Assembly (NCBI GenBank): GCA_003164495.1
Contig: PLTN01000126.1
Span: 60,487-124,486 of the forward strand
DNA: 64,000 nucleotides
From: Vulcanimicrobiota bacterium
GTDB lineage: Bacteria > Vulcanimicrobiota > Vulcanimicrobiia > Vulcanimicrobiales > Vulcanimicrobiaceae
Direction of reading: 5' to 3'
This document shows positions 1-7,929 of this stretch, in pieces. The stretch's first letter is position 1. The number at the start of each line of letters is the position of its first letter. Under the pieces are notes generated by a model, which had not been told where the DNA came from, made no database searches, and saw only the letters and a list, made by a program, of their open reading frames with translations. The position numbers were made by a program, and so were the translations under genes.

Positions 1-801
1 GGCATTCGCATGGGCCTCGAAGTCGGCGCCGACCTTTGGCACATGAGCAACATTGCGGGTCCGGTACTCTCGTTCAAGGTACCGGAGATCCCGGTTGCCG
101 GCTGGATCAACATTTCGCATGCCAAGAGTTATATTTACGTCGCCGGCGACGGCACGCGCTTCACCGCTGAAGGCCCGCCCGCGATGGGCGCCGACCGTCA
201 CGGTAAAGTGAAGCGTCACGGTGCGTGGATTCAGCAGCTGACGCCGATCCCGATGTACATCATCTTCGACGAGAACGTCCGAAAAACCGGACCGATCGGA
301 CGGCCGAGCGCCGATTGGGGTATCGGCCACGGTCATCGCTACAACTGGAGCGATGACAACCTTCGCGAACTCGAAAAGGGCTGGATCACGAAGGCCGACT
401 CGGTGCGCGATCTGGCCGGGCTGATCAACGTCCCGCCGGATGCGCTGGAAGCTACCGTGTCGCACTTCAATGCGTTCGTCGCGGCCGGCGACGACGCCGA
501 TTTCAGGCGAGCTGCAGCCTCGCTTGCGGCACTCGAAACGCCGCCGTATTATGCCATGGAGCTGACGCCGAGCTTTATCAACACCCAAGGCGGGCCACGC
601 CGCGACAAAGACGCTCACGTGGTCGGCATCGACGGCAACGCGATTCCGCGGCTCTATTCGGCGGGCGAACTGGGTTCGATCTATGCCTTTCTCTACCAAG
701 GTGGGGGAAACGTCGGCGAATGCTTCGCCTTCGGTCGGATCGCCGGCCGAAATGCCGCGCGCGAAGAGCCGTTAGGGACAACAGCAATCGTCGCTACCTA
801 A
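1..801 (+). CDS. FAD-dependent dehydrogenase, C-terminal part (fumarate reductase/ketosteroid dehydrogenase-like)
   Basis: The frame is open from the first base, so the start lies outside the window and about 266 residues are visible. The C-terminal part carries the signature of the succinate dehydrogenase/fumarate reductase-type FAD-binding family: a substrate-side N-T-Q-G-G-P-R-R stretch, a D-A-x-V-x-G-I-D-G segment, then R-L-Y-S-A-G-E-L-G followed by the Gly-rich G-G-G-N-V-G-E-C-F-A-F-G-R-I-A-G cofactor-closing motif. Family members with this layout oxidise or reduce carbon-carbon bonds (ketosteroid 1-dehydrogenases, fumarate reductases, urocanate reductases). The substrate cannot be told from this fragment. 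It would fit the catabolic theme of the window. A cytoplasmic location is likely for what is visible; an N-terminal export signal cannot be checked. Confidence 0.8.
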   Translation, partial: GIRMGLEVGADLWHMSNIAGPVLSFKVPEIPVAGWINISHAKSYIYVAGDGTRFTAEGPPAMGADRHGKVKRHGAWIQQLTPIPMYIIFDENVRKTGPIGRPSADWGIGHGHRYNWSDDNLRELEKGWITKADSVRDLAGLINVPPDALEATVSHFNAFVAAGDDADFRRAAASLAALETPPYYAMELTPSFINTQGGPRRDKDAHVVGIDGNAIPRLYSAGELGSIYAFLYQGGGNVGECFAFGRIAGRNAAREEPLGTTAIVAT

Positions 802-1003
802 AAAAGCCACGAGATCGCGACAGCGCCTGACATAACCAAATTTCGGCCGACCCTGATCGCCATCTACGGGACGACGCTCGTGGATACGCTCGGCTTTACG
901 CCACACGGTGTGAGGTCATAGTGACGGGCTAAGTGCAAGCTCACTCCGCGGCCGTCAGGGAATACACCCGAGCCTTTTTTCGTTGGCGCCGGCCAGTCGA
1001 GTG

Positions 1004-1519
1004 TTAGGTTCGGCTGCGGATGCTACCCAGGATAAGCTGCGCGATACCGCAGAGCAGTGCCGCGCCGTAGACTTGCGTCGAGCGCTTGTGCTGAGCGCGA
1101 TACGCGATCCGATTCGGGTCATCTTCAGGAACGTCGCGGAATGAGCCGCCCATCGCCTGCTGCAAACGCGTCATCTCCGGCATAACCTGCGTACGAAATA
1201 CGCGGAGTGCGGCGACAGCCCCGACGCCCGCCAACGCTCGCGCAAGGTCGTTCGGCCGCTCGTCCGCGTCTCGTGCCCGTAGCAGGGCACAAGCGATCGC
1301 CGCCGCCTCACAGACGTTGGCGACGTCCACGACACGGCCGAGCACCGTCCCGGTGATCCGCGCTTGAAGATCGAGATCGTTCGCTTCGTGGGCGACGGTC
1401 GGCGCCGCGAGAAACGCATAGCCGGCTGCGGCACCCGCCCAAAAGGCGACGCCTAGGGACTCGACTACCGCGAGAAAATCATCGAAGAGCGCCATGTCAT
1501 CTATCCTAATGTCGTGCAA
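1004..1519 (-). CDS. Small membrane protein, DUF4149/TMEM205-like
   Basis: A 171-residue protein with about four hydrophobic segments: near residues 10-38, 60-80, 95-108 and 148-166. The C-terminal stretch with H-K-R-S-T-x-V-Y-G followed by a hydrophobic helix resembles the end of DUF4149 (TMEM205-like) membrane proteins, whose biochemical role is unknown. A second Met at residue 9 (start 1495) begins immediately before the first membrane segment and may be the true start. It stands alone on the minus strand, with about 200 non-coding bases on each side. Function unassigned; the family call rests on pattern recognition only. Confidence 0.55.
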   Translation of the reverse strand: MHDIRIDDMALFDDFLAVVESLGVAFWAGAAAGYAFLAAPTVAHEANDLDLQARITGTVLGRVVDVANVCEAAAIACALLRARDADERPNDLARALAGVGAVAALRVFRTQVMPEMTRLQQAMGGSFRDVPEDDPNRIAYRAQHKRSTQVYGAALLCGIAQLILGSIRSRT

Positions 1520-1722
1520 AAAACGCTAAACCTTCGAGCAGACCCATTTCTCTCGAACCAGACGGCAGTTGAATCGTCCTGGTCGTTCTCATTCAAACAC
1601 TCCGTCAGATCGACACGACACGTTCTCGCGACCGTACCGCTGGTCGATCTAGCCGTAGAGCGCCTGACGCTCCGCGAGGATGCGCCGCACCCGCTCGGCC
1701 GAATGCTCGTCATAGGCCACGA

Positions 1723-3021
1723 TCAGCACGTGCCGGGCGGCCAGTTATCGCTCGAGACGACGCGCTGCTTGTGCCACGTCGGCGTTGCGAACTGCTGCCA
1801 CCAGTAATCGAGGTCGCCGCACGCATCGGTCGATGCCATCACGACCGATTTGCCGGTCCAGGTAATGCCACCCGGATCCATCCATCCGCTGTATTGTGCG
1901 CTTCCGGGGGGATGCTGTAGCGCCCATGTCGCGGTGCTCGCCTGGTTCTTCCACCAGTAATCGAAGAGCTGTAATTTGATCGTTTCATCGATCGCTGCAA
2001 CAACCACTGAATTGCCCGCGGACGCGACGGCGGGGCCGCCGAACTGGCGCGCGTCGCTGACTTGCTCCTTGCGCCACGTCGACGTTCCCGCCGCTTGCGT
2101 CCAGGTCTCGATATAATTCTGAGTACCCGATTGACCTACGTTGGCGGCAATGACGACCGACGTGCCGGTCCAGGCGATCGAAGGAAACAACGCGTAGCCC
2201 GGATCGACGAGCTCGCGATGCCACGTCGCCGAACCGGCAGCTTGCCAGTAGAAACAGATTCCGGAGTTCTCGTTGCCGTTGCAATTAGTCGCAATGACGA
2301 CGGACGAACCGGTCCACGCAATGGCCGGCTGCACGGGGGCCGGAGCCGTGTAATCGGAGGATACGAGCTCCTCGTACCACGTCGTCTTGCCTTTTTCTTG
2401 AAACCAGTAGTGCAGGCCGTGTTTGTCGGTTGCGGCGATCACGACCGCCGTGCCGGTCCACGCGATGCTCGGCATCGAGTACCCCTGTACCAACGGCGTC
2501 ACGTTCCCATTCAAAACGGAGTAGAACGAACAGCAGCCGGGCGGACCGGCGGCTACGAGCTGTTGGTGCCAAACGCTCGTGCCCTTCGCTTGCCACCAGT
2601 AATAGAGGCCGCCGTTGCGCTGATCCACGGCAGCAATGACGACCGAGTCACCGGTCCACGCGATCGCGTTCGAGCGGTATCCGCTGGGCGTCCGCGGGAT
2701 AACGCTGTTACTCCAACTCGGCGGACATCCGCCGGTGGACGCGACGAGTTCCCGATGCCAAGCCGTAGTGCCGGCCGCCTGCCAAAAATAGGATAGGTCG
2801 CCGCCGCCGTTGCCCATCGGTGAGGCAACGAGCACGACCGACGATCCCGTCCAGGCGATGCCGCTCGTGAAGAATGCATCCTCGCAGCCCGCGCGCGCCG
2901 GCGCAGAGCCGTACACGATCATGCCGAGCATCATCGCGAACACCAACGCGGCCATCAGGTAACAGCGTTGCACCGGGGGCTCGCGGCGCCGGCCAAGGTG
3001 TTCTGCGAAAAACGCATTCAT
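1723..3021 (-). CDS. Secreted seven-repeat protein, putative beta-propeller
   Basis: A 432-residue exported protein. Residues about 22-44 form a hydrophobic signal segment ending in an A-R-A-type cleavage site. The mature part is seven imperfect repeats of about 50-65 residues. Each starts with I-A-W-T-G-x-S-V-V-I-A (first near residues 55 and 120), followed by a W-x-Q-A-x-G-T-x-x-W-H-x-E-x-V strand. Seven aromatic-rich blades of this kind suggest a small beta-propeller of the lectin or surface-recognition sort, but no named family was recognised and no catalytic motif is visible. Several Cys residues (residue 46, near 98-99, and the last residue) could form disulfides. A second Met at residue 23 could be an alternative start. 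It lies alone, with no operon partner. Confidence 0.7.
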   Translation of the reverse strand: MNAFFAEHLGRRREPPVQRCYLMAALVFAMMLGMIVYGSAPARAGCEDAFFTSGIAWTGSSVVLVASPMGNGGGDLSYFWQAAGTTAWHRELVASTGGCPPSWSNSVIPRTPSGYRSNAIAWTGDSVVIAAVDQRNGGLYYWWQAKGTSVWHQQLVAAGPPGCCSFYSVLNGNVTPLVQGYSMPSIAWTGTAVVIAATDKHGLHYWFQEKGKTTWYEELVSSDYTAPAPVQPAIAWTGSSVVIATNCNGNENSGICFYWQAAGSATWHRELVDPGYALFPSIAWTGTSVVIAANVGQSGTQNYIETWTQAAGTSTWRKEQVSDARQFGGPAVASAGNSVVVAAIDETIKLQLFDYWWKNQASTATWALQHPPGSAQYSGWMDPGGITWTGKSVVMASTDACGDLDYWWQQFATPTWHKQRVVSSDNWPPGTC

Positions 3022-3207
3022 GATGGCCCAGTGGGAAATGCCAGCATCACACCACCTATCTAATTAAAGTACCACGACAAACCGGTGCCACGAGCGTTTC
3101 GGCGTCTCCTTTTTTCCGCCGGCACTTGCAAGCCGCTGCACTCGAGGAACGCGCCGGAGCGGAGGCGCAGCTCACCGAACGACTAACACACTGGATCATG
3201 CAGAGGC

Positions 3208-4203
3208 GTGCGTCGGTTGTCTATCGATCGAACTGAGCGAAAGGCGCGCTACTCCAGCCAAACCCTGGTCGTACGGCGTTCCGCTCTTGCCGTCATTGCC
3301 GGCGCTTGTACCGCGCCGCTTCTTGGACGCAGCGCGATTGGTCAAGAGCAGACGTTACGACTTGCGACCGCGCCGCTCGATGTCAGCGCCGAGCCATACT
3401 ACGCCCTGGAGATGGGCTTTTTTAAGCGTGCCGGGCTTGGCAACATTACGTTGCAAACGATCCCAACCGGGGCGGCGATGACGGCCGCCGTCGCGGGCGG
3501 CGCAATCGACATTGCAATCTCCAACATCGTATCCGTCGCGCAAGCGCATCAGCGGAACGTTCCCTTCACGCTTGTTGCACCCGCCGGGCTCTATTCGTCG
3601 AGTGCTCCGACGTCGATTCTCATGGTCGCTAAAGACTCACCCCTCCGCACCGCCACCGACCTAAACGGCAAAACGCTCGGCGCAAGCGGCCTGCGAGGCA
3701 TCGCGCAATTCGCACCAATGGCTTGGATCGATCAGCACGGAGGCTCATCGGCCACCGTCAAATTCGTCGAAATGAGCTCACCGGAGATCATCGATGCGGT
3801 TTCAGCCGGACGCGTCGACGGCGGTCTGATCATCGAACCGTTCATCGCCGAGGCGAGAAAGACCATGCGCACCTTCGCAAATGTCTTCGATGCGATTGCA
3901 CCCGCGTTCTTGATTTCGGCGCATTTCGCAAACCTCGACTGGGCGAGGGCCCACACCGATATCGTTCGGCGCTATCAGAATGCCATTCTCGAAACAGCGG
4001 CTTGGGCGAACAAGAATCGAGCGCAAACGGCGTCGATCCTGATCAAGGCCGCCAACCTTCAGGAAGACGTGGTCCGAACCATGACCCGGATTGAATACGC
4101 AAACAAAATATCGCCCGAGCTCGTCCAACCGGTCATTGATACCACAGCCAAGTATACCGGCGTACCGTCGTTCAAGGCCTCGGAAATCATTTTCTCGGCT
4201 TAA
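3208..4203 (+). CDS. ABC transporter substrate-binding protein, NMT1/SsuA-like
   Basis: A periplasmic type-2 binding protein of the NMT1/THI5-SsuA-TauA group, about 331 residues. After a basic N terminus and a signal segment (residues about 25-45, ending near S-A-I-G-Q), the mature protein has the group's hallmarks: A-E-P-Y-Y-A-x-E-M-G-F-F near residue 62, a Gly/Ala-rich G-G-A-I-D-I-A-I-S-N motif, the hinge D-L-N-G-K-T-L-G, and the C-terminal F-K-A-S-E-I-I-F shared with other binding proteins here. The GTG at 3208 sits only 1 nt after an AGAGG; the TTG at 3217 has that site about 10 nt upstream and may be the real start. No permease adjoins it; a strong terminator follows. The ligand is unknown. 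Confidence 0.85.
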   Translation: MRRLSIDRTERKARYSSQTLVVRRSALAVIAGACTAPLLGRSAIGQEQTLRLATAPLDVSAEPYYALEMGFFKRAGLGNITLQTIPTGAAMTAAVAGGAIDIAISNIVSVAQAHQRNVPFTLVAPAGLYSSSAPTSILMVAKDSPLRTATDLNGKTLGASGLRGIAQFAPMAWIDQHGGSSATVKFVEMSSPEIIDAVSAGRVDGGLIIEPFIAEARKTMRTFANVFDAIAPAFLISAHFANLDWARAHTDIVRRYQNAILETAAWANKNRAQTASILIKAANLQEDVVRTMTRIEYANKISPELVQPVIDTTAKYTGVPSFKASEIIFSA

Positions 4204-4230
4204 CAGACTCAAGCTCGGGATTGAATTCAA

Positions 4231-4278
4231 AACATCGCGACGATGCGATCTCGAAATCGTCGCGATGTTTTTGTTTTT
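4231..4278 (+). terminator. Rho-independent terminator after the 3208-4203 gene
   Basis: A perfect 14-bp stem (arms 4231-4244 and 4256-4269, beginning AACATCGCGACGAT) with an 11-nt loop is followed by a T-rich run on the + strand (TTTTTGTTTTT, 4268-4278). This is a textbook intrinsic terminator 27 nt after the stop of the binding-protein gene. The complementary A-run on the other side means it may also help end the leftward gene at 4311. Confidence 0.9.
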
Positions 4279-4310
4279 ACGCTACTTCAGCCGCCCGGCC
4301 AAAGAGACTG

Positions 4311-4793
4311 CTAATCGAAACGGCTGGCGTAGAACGTGCCGTCTTCCCAATACCCGTGCGCGACGACGTCGCGGCCGGTTGCGACATGACCCGTGTCGTC
4401 ACGGCCGAGCGCACGGCTGTCGTTGACGATCAGGGTACGATCGCCGTGTTGGAGCGTGATCATATTCTTGTCCACGATGACGATCTTTCCCGACACTCGT
4501 TCGCTGACGCGATTCGGGGCGGCGACCGCCGGACCCGACATGGTTGTCGTTGCCGGCGCCGTGGTCGTCGTGGTGGTCGAGGTTTCGGTAACGCAGTTAC
4601 CGCTTGGGACAAACACACCGTTGGCCCAGGCACCGCAGTACGGGTTGTACTGGCCGACGACATTGCCGGTTTGCGCGCTCGTCGTTTGGGTGGTCTGCGT
4701 AGTTTGGGTGGTTTGAGCCAGGGCCGGGCCGGTAACGAGGCCTGCCGCGAAAAGCACACCGGTGCCCACCGCTATTGCGAACGATTTCTGCAT
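4311..4793 (-). CDS. Secreted Thr-rich protein of unknown function
   Basis: A 160-residue exported protein. An n-region M-Q-K-S-F, a hydrophobic core and A-L-A-Q at about residue 26 make a clear signal peptide. The mature N terminus is a low-complexity Thr/Gln run (T-T-Q repeated), followed by an N-P-Y-C-G-A-W segment with two Cys about 15 residues apart, a second Thr/Ala-rich linker, and a C-terminal globular part of about 70 residues containing V-S-G-K-I-V-I-V-D and L-Q-H-G-D-R-T-L-I-V-N, which looks like a small beta-barrel (DUF5666/OB-like) fold. The ATG at 4793 is preferred over an upstream in-frame TTG because GAGAGAGAAAAG lies just before it. No enzymatic motif is visible. Confidence 0.65.
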   Translation of the reverse strand: MQKSFAIAVGTGVLFAAGLVTGPALAQTTQTTQTTQTTSAQTGNVVGQYNPYCGAWANGVFVPSGNCVTETSTTTTTTAPATTTMSGPAVAAPNRVSERVSGKIVIVDKNMITLQHGDRTLIVNDSRALGRDDTGHVATGRDVVAHGYWEDGTFYASRFD

Positions 4794-4968
4794 TCTTTTC
4801 TCTCTCAAATAAAGCTATTGTGTAAGAAACGTAGCAGGACCATATCCCCGTTACCACGAGGTTGAAGCGCAACAGAGGGCTCGCTATCCCCGCGACCCGC
4901 CGGTAAGGCAGGAGAATTCTTCACGCCGCGATGACTTCGGCAATTGAATCGCAGTCGGAGGGACTCAA

Positions 4969-5943
4969 GTGCGCAGACCATCCGAATCCAGCGTCGGGCG
5001 ATCGACACTAAAGCGGTCGGCAGCCCTCTCATTGTTCGCCGCAAGCATTGCCGGTGTCGCACCGCTGCGTGCTCAAACCACACTCGCACCACTGAGAATC
5101 GCGACGCCCGGGGGCGACGCGTTTGCCGAGCCGTTCTTTGGCACGGACGGCGGTTTCTTTGCAAAGGCGGGCTTCGACCCGCAGATCTCCATTCTCAACA
5201 ACGCCGGCGCAGTGCTTGCCGCCGTTGCCGGGGGAGCCGTTGATATTGGGCTCGGGGACATCGTCGGGATTGCCGACGCCATTGAGAACGGCATTCCGCT
5301 GGTCGTGTTTGCCGGCGGTGGACTCTACTCAGGTAGCGATCCCACGACGGTATTCTGCGTGGATAAGAACTCGCCGCTGACGTCGGCGCAAGATCTCAAT
5401 GGCAAAACCGTGGCGGTCGTTACGCTGGTCGGTCTGGCGGCCGCGTCAACGAAGGCATGGCTATCGAACAACGGCGCAGACATCAGCACCATCAAGGTCA
5501 TCGAGATGCCGCAACAGGAAATGCGAGCTGCGCTCCAGCGTGGCACCATTGCCGCAGCGACGATCTCAGAGCCGTTCCTCAGTAATGCAAAAAACGACGT
5601 GCGCGCCTTCGGGAAACCATACGACGCGGTCGCAAACCGCTTCCTGATCTCGCAGTGGATTACCACGCGCTCTTGGCTCGCCAATAACGCTGCCGGTGCG
5701 AAGCGCATCACTGCCGCGATTTACGACACCGCGAGATGGGCGAACGCACATCACGACGCGTCACTCCCGATCCTCGTAAAGTACCTCAAAGTCGACCCGG
5801 AGCTGATGCGCGGTATTCGGCGCGTGGACTTCTCCACCGTGCTCGGGCCGACGCTGATGCAGCCGGCCATCGATGTCGGGGTCAAATACAAACTGATCCC
5901 CAAACCCCTCGATGCCGCGACCGTGATCGCCAACCCGACATAA
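4969..5943 (+). CDS. ABC transporter substrate-binding protein, NMT1/SsuA-like
   Basis: A 324-residue exported binding protein. The GTG start has a strong GGAGGG at 4957-4962, six bases upstream. The signal segment ends near P-L-R-A-Q. Family hallmarks follow: A-E-P-F-F-G-T-D-G-G-F-F-A-K-A-G-F, L-N-N-A-G-A-V-L-A-A-V-A-G-G, D-L-N-G-K-T-V-A-V and T-A-R-W-A-N-A-H-H-D. The L-N-N-A-G block is shared with the protein at 44164-45129, so these two belong to one subclade and may bind related ligands. It stands alone and is transcribed away from the Thr-rich secreted protein. No transporter subunits adjoin it. The ligand is unknown; family members bind sulfonates, nitriles, pyrimidine precursors or aromatic acids. 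Confidence 0.87.
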   Translation: MRRPSESSVGRSTLKRSAALSLFAASIAGVAPLRAQTTLAPLRIATPGGDAFAEPFFGTDGGFFAKAGFDPQISILNNAGAVLAAVAGGAVDIGLGDIVGIADAIENGIPLVVFAGGGLYSGSDPTTVFCVDKNSPLTSAQDLNGKTVAVVTLVGLAAASTKAWLSNNGADISTIKVIEMPQQEMRAALQRGTIAAATISEPFLSNAKNDVRAFGKPYDAVANRFLISQWITTRSWLANNAAGAKRITAAIYDTARWANAHHDASLPILVKYLKVDPELMRGIRRVDFSTVLGPTLMQPAIDVGVKYKLIPKPLDAATVIANPT

Positions 5944-5979
5944 CCGGCCGTCTAACGACCCGTCGGGACTTTTTTTGAA

Positions 5980-6735
5980 TTACGGCGCGTTCAAACGCGA
6001 CGCGTAGATGTTCGCGACGGTGTCTGCGCTGAGGGCGGTGCTCCATAACGCCACGTCGCTGATGTCCCCGTCGAAGAAACGTCCGGTAAACACCTTGCTC
6101 TCGCCGATCGAGAACTCGTTTGTTTTCCCGATATGGCCGCCGCCGGTATCTTGCTTTGCAAGCTTGCCGTCCCAGTAGATGGCGCGCACCCCGGTGCTCG
6201 CATTAAACGTGGCGACGACGAAATGCCACTCGCCGTCAAGCGATGCTGCCGGCGGCGAATAGGCGACGTTCGACCCTGCGTCCGTGTAGAACCGCAACGA
6301 GTTGTCCGCCTCGAACTGCAGATCGAAATCGTTGGCTCTCTCGGAAATCCCCGCAATGTAGTCGACGCGGCTCTTCAATGCCGGCCGGGAGTTCAGGTGT
6401 TCCCACGCCATGATGCTGCCGGCGTCACGGATCCCGCCCACCTGCGTGGTATCGAAGTACCCGGTCGCGCCATCGAAAAGCGTGCATTGATTGTTCGGGA
6501 CGCTGATTGGAGCGCATAGCGACGCTGTCGGAACGGGGCTGACGCCGCCGACGGCTTTGTAGGTCGACGTCCCTACTTCGCTCGTTCCACTCATCGCGGT
6601 AAGACGATAGTACGCCATTGGGTGTGTCGACTTCACGGTTTCGACGAAGCCCAGACCAGCGGCTGACTGCGGGATCGGAGCGAGAGCAATAGCGGCCACT
6701 GCTAGAGCAGCGACCAACGCCGTTCGATGGACCAC
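5980..6735 (-). CDS. Secreted LamG/concanavalin-like domain protein
   Basis: A 251-residue exported protein. Residues 1-26 form a signal peptide (hydrophobic core, cleavage near S-A-A). The rest is one laminin-G/concanavalin-A-like jelly roll: P-M-A-Y-Y-R-L near residue 40, C-T-L-F-D-G-A-T-G-Y-F near 84, D-G-E-W-H-F-V-V-A-T-F near 168, the F-x-G-D-I-S-D-V-A-L-W strand near 223, and A-D-T-V-A-N-I-Y at the end, all typical of LamG_3 domains. Such domains bind glycans or proteins and are often parts of larger secreted enzymes; here the domain is alone. Two Cys in the disordered-looking insert (near 78 and 84) may be bridged. It overlaps no neighbour. Confidence 0.75.
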   Translation of the reverse strand: MVHRTALVAALAVAAIALAPIPQSAAGLGFVETVKSTHPMAYYRLTAMSGTSEVGTSTYKAVGGVSPVPTASLCAPISVPNNQCTLFDGATGYFDTTQVGGIRDAGSIMAWEHLNSRPALKSRVDYIAGISERANDFDLQFEADNSLRFYTDAGSNVAYSPPAASLDGEWHFVVATFNASTGVRAIYWDGKLAKQDTGGGHIGKTNEFSIGESKVFTGRFFDGDISDVALWSTALSADTVANIYASRLNAP

Positions 6736-6836
6736 GCGAACTCCTCATCGTTGGGTGATGATCGCGCGGCCGTTCGAACAAGGAGAGACCCCTCCTCCGA
6801 TCGAGCGGTCGCTAACGATCAGAAGCTAACGCGAAG

Positions 6837-7592
6837 TCATGGGGAGCAGGGGCCCGCGCCGCCACCACCACCGCCGCCGCCGCCGAGCAGTGCGATTCCA
6901 CCGGCGATCGCACCGGCAGCCGCGACGATCTCACCGATCGGACTGTGACCGCTTCCCGCTGATGACGCCGGCGCCTCGGCGAGCGCGGCAGGCTGCGATT
7001 CGGGAGCGACCACTGCGGTCGCCGCCGGTGCAACCGGCACCGCTGCCGGTGTCAAGGGTGAGGGCGAGGTCGAGGTCGGCATCACGATTGCGGCAACCGT
7101 CTTCGTCTTTGCAGGATGCGACGCGACGGCGACAGCGCGTGCGCGACGCACGTATGATAAATTACCGCACGCTGCGGGCAAATAGACCGCTAGCGTCGTG
7201 TGTCGCTGCTTGAGGTCGACTTCCCAGCCACGCACCTGGGGCGGAATCTTGACGTCGCGGATCACATAGACGTGTTTGCCGGAGCGCCACGTCATCACGG
7301 TCAGGTGCCGAGGCACCGTCACCCATTGCACGTGAGAGGTCGCGATCGCCTGATTCAGTTGTTCGAACTGAGCGGCTGTGAGACCGGACTTCAGAGCTGC
7401 TTGGCGCAGAATCGATTGATTTTGTTCGACGTGCTCGCGCATCATCGCGGTAGACGAACTCGGCCCAAGGAGCGGCGCCGTGCCGAGCTGCCGGATTACC
7501 GTCGTCCTGCCGTACGCCGGCAGAACGCATCCGGCTAGAAAGACCACCACAGTGGCTGCGCGCATTGCAGGCGAGCGTAACGGTAACAACAT
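6837..7592 (-). CDS. Exported Gly-rich-tail protein of unknown function
   Basis: About 251 residues from an ATG at 7592; an in-frame TTG at 7646 would add 18, and the ATG at 7565 would trim 9. A signal segment (V-V-V-F-L-A-G-C-V-L-P-A-Y-G) is clear. A globular region follows with a short helix pair (residues about 50-80) and a beta-rich stretch with V-Q-W-V-T-V-P-R. The second half is Ala/Pro/Thr/Ser-rich, and the C terminus is a hydrophobic A-G-A-I-A-G-G-I-A-L-L segment followed by nine Gly and P-C-S-P. The hydrophobic-plus-Gly tail could be a membrane or sorting tail. The poly-Gly is encoded by a GGN-repeat tract prone to slippage. No family recognised. Confidence 0.6.
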   Translation of the reverse strand: MLLPLRSPAMRAATVVVFLAGCVLPAYGRTTVIRQLGTAPLLGPSSSTAMMREHVEQNQSILRQAALKSGLTAAQFEQLNQAIATSHVQWVTVPRHLTVMTWRSGKHVYVIRDVKIPPQVRGWEVDLKQRHTTLAVYLPAACGNLSYVRRARAVAVASHPAKTKTVAAIVMPTSTSPSPLTPAAVPVAPAATAVVAPESQPAALAEAPASSAGSGHSPIGEIVAAAGAIAGGIALLGGGGGGGGGAGPCSP

Positions 7593-7741
7593 GGAAGTAT
7601 TGTACCGCCCCGGCGCCGATCCACTAGGGACCGAGCGCGCGTGCAACGGGGACTTCCGGCTGCCATGGATTACGGATTGTTAAGGCGCGGGACGCTCGTC
7701 CCTATTGCGCACGGCTGCAGCCTCACGAGACGCCGGCCAAA

Positions 7742-7755
7742 AGAAGATATCTTCT
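7742..7755. promoter_or_regulatory. Perfect 14-bp palindrome upstream of the short RiPP-like ORF
   Basis: AGAAGATATCTTCT is fully self-complementary and lies 43 bases before the TTG of the 40-residue ORF at 7799. It could be a regulator binding site. A weak promoter-like pair (CTGATA at 7754-7759 and TACTAT at 7777-7782, 17-nt spacing) overlaps it, but its implied transcription start would fall in the ribosome binding site, so the promoter reading is doubtful. Confidence 0.35.
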
Positions 7756-7798
7756 GATACGTAGCATCGACCTCAATACTATTCTCGGGAGAATCGCT

Positions 7799-7921
7799 TT
7801 GGAACAACCAGACCGGCCGGCATACGAAAAGCCGGAAATCATAGAAACCTTCGAAATGTCGGAAGTTCTCGGAACTGCCGAAGGTTTGGACTACGGAACG
7901 GGCTCGCACTGCACCGGGTAG
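7799..7921 (+). CDS. Short peptide with a RiPP leader-like motif
   Basis: A 40-codon frame starting at TTG 7799, with GGGAGA at 7787-7792 giving an ideal Shine-Dalgarno spacing of six bases; it ends TAG 7919-7921, eight bases before the convergent stop of the barrel gene. The product begins (M)EQPDRPA, then Y-E-K-P-E-I-I-E at residues 9-16, an acidic E-M-S-E-V-L-G-T-A-E stretch, and a C terminus G-L-D-Y-G-T-G-S-H-C-T-G. Known: lasso and related RiPP precursors carry a leader motif Y-x-x-P-x-[LI] recognised by RRE/PqqD-like proteins. Inference: a leader of about 25-29 residues and a short Gly/Ser/Thr/Cys-containing core. No lasso cyclase, RRE protein or radical SAM enzyme is visible in the window, so the maturation class is open. 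Confidence 0.5.
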   Translation: MEQPDRPAYEKPEIIETFEMSEVLGTAEGLDYGTGSHCTG

Positions 7922-7929
7922 TCGATCGA

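Noticed and set aside
1649-1744. A short minus-strand coding-like stretch (H-V-L-I-V-A-Y-D-E-H-S-A-E-R-V-R) after the repeat-protein gene
   Set aside because: It reads like the end of a small stress-protein domain and could be a gene remnant, but it has no ribosome binding site and only about 30 codons, too little to support a gene.
5957-5977. Possible terminator with a T7 run after the 4969-5943 gene
   Set aside because: The T run is clear, but the preceding CCC/GGG stem is only about 3-4 bp, too weak to call.
7799-7921. Assignment of the short peptide as a lasso-peptide precursor
   Set aside because: The leader motif fits, but no acidic residue lies 7-9 positions after a plausible core start, and no cyclase or protease genes are visible; kept only as RiPP-like.
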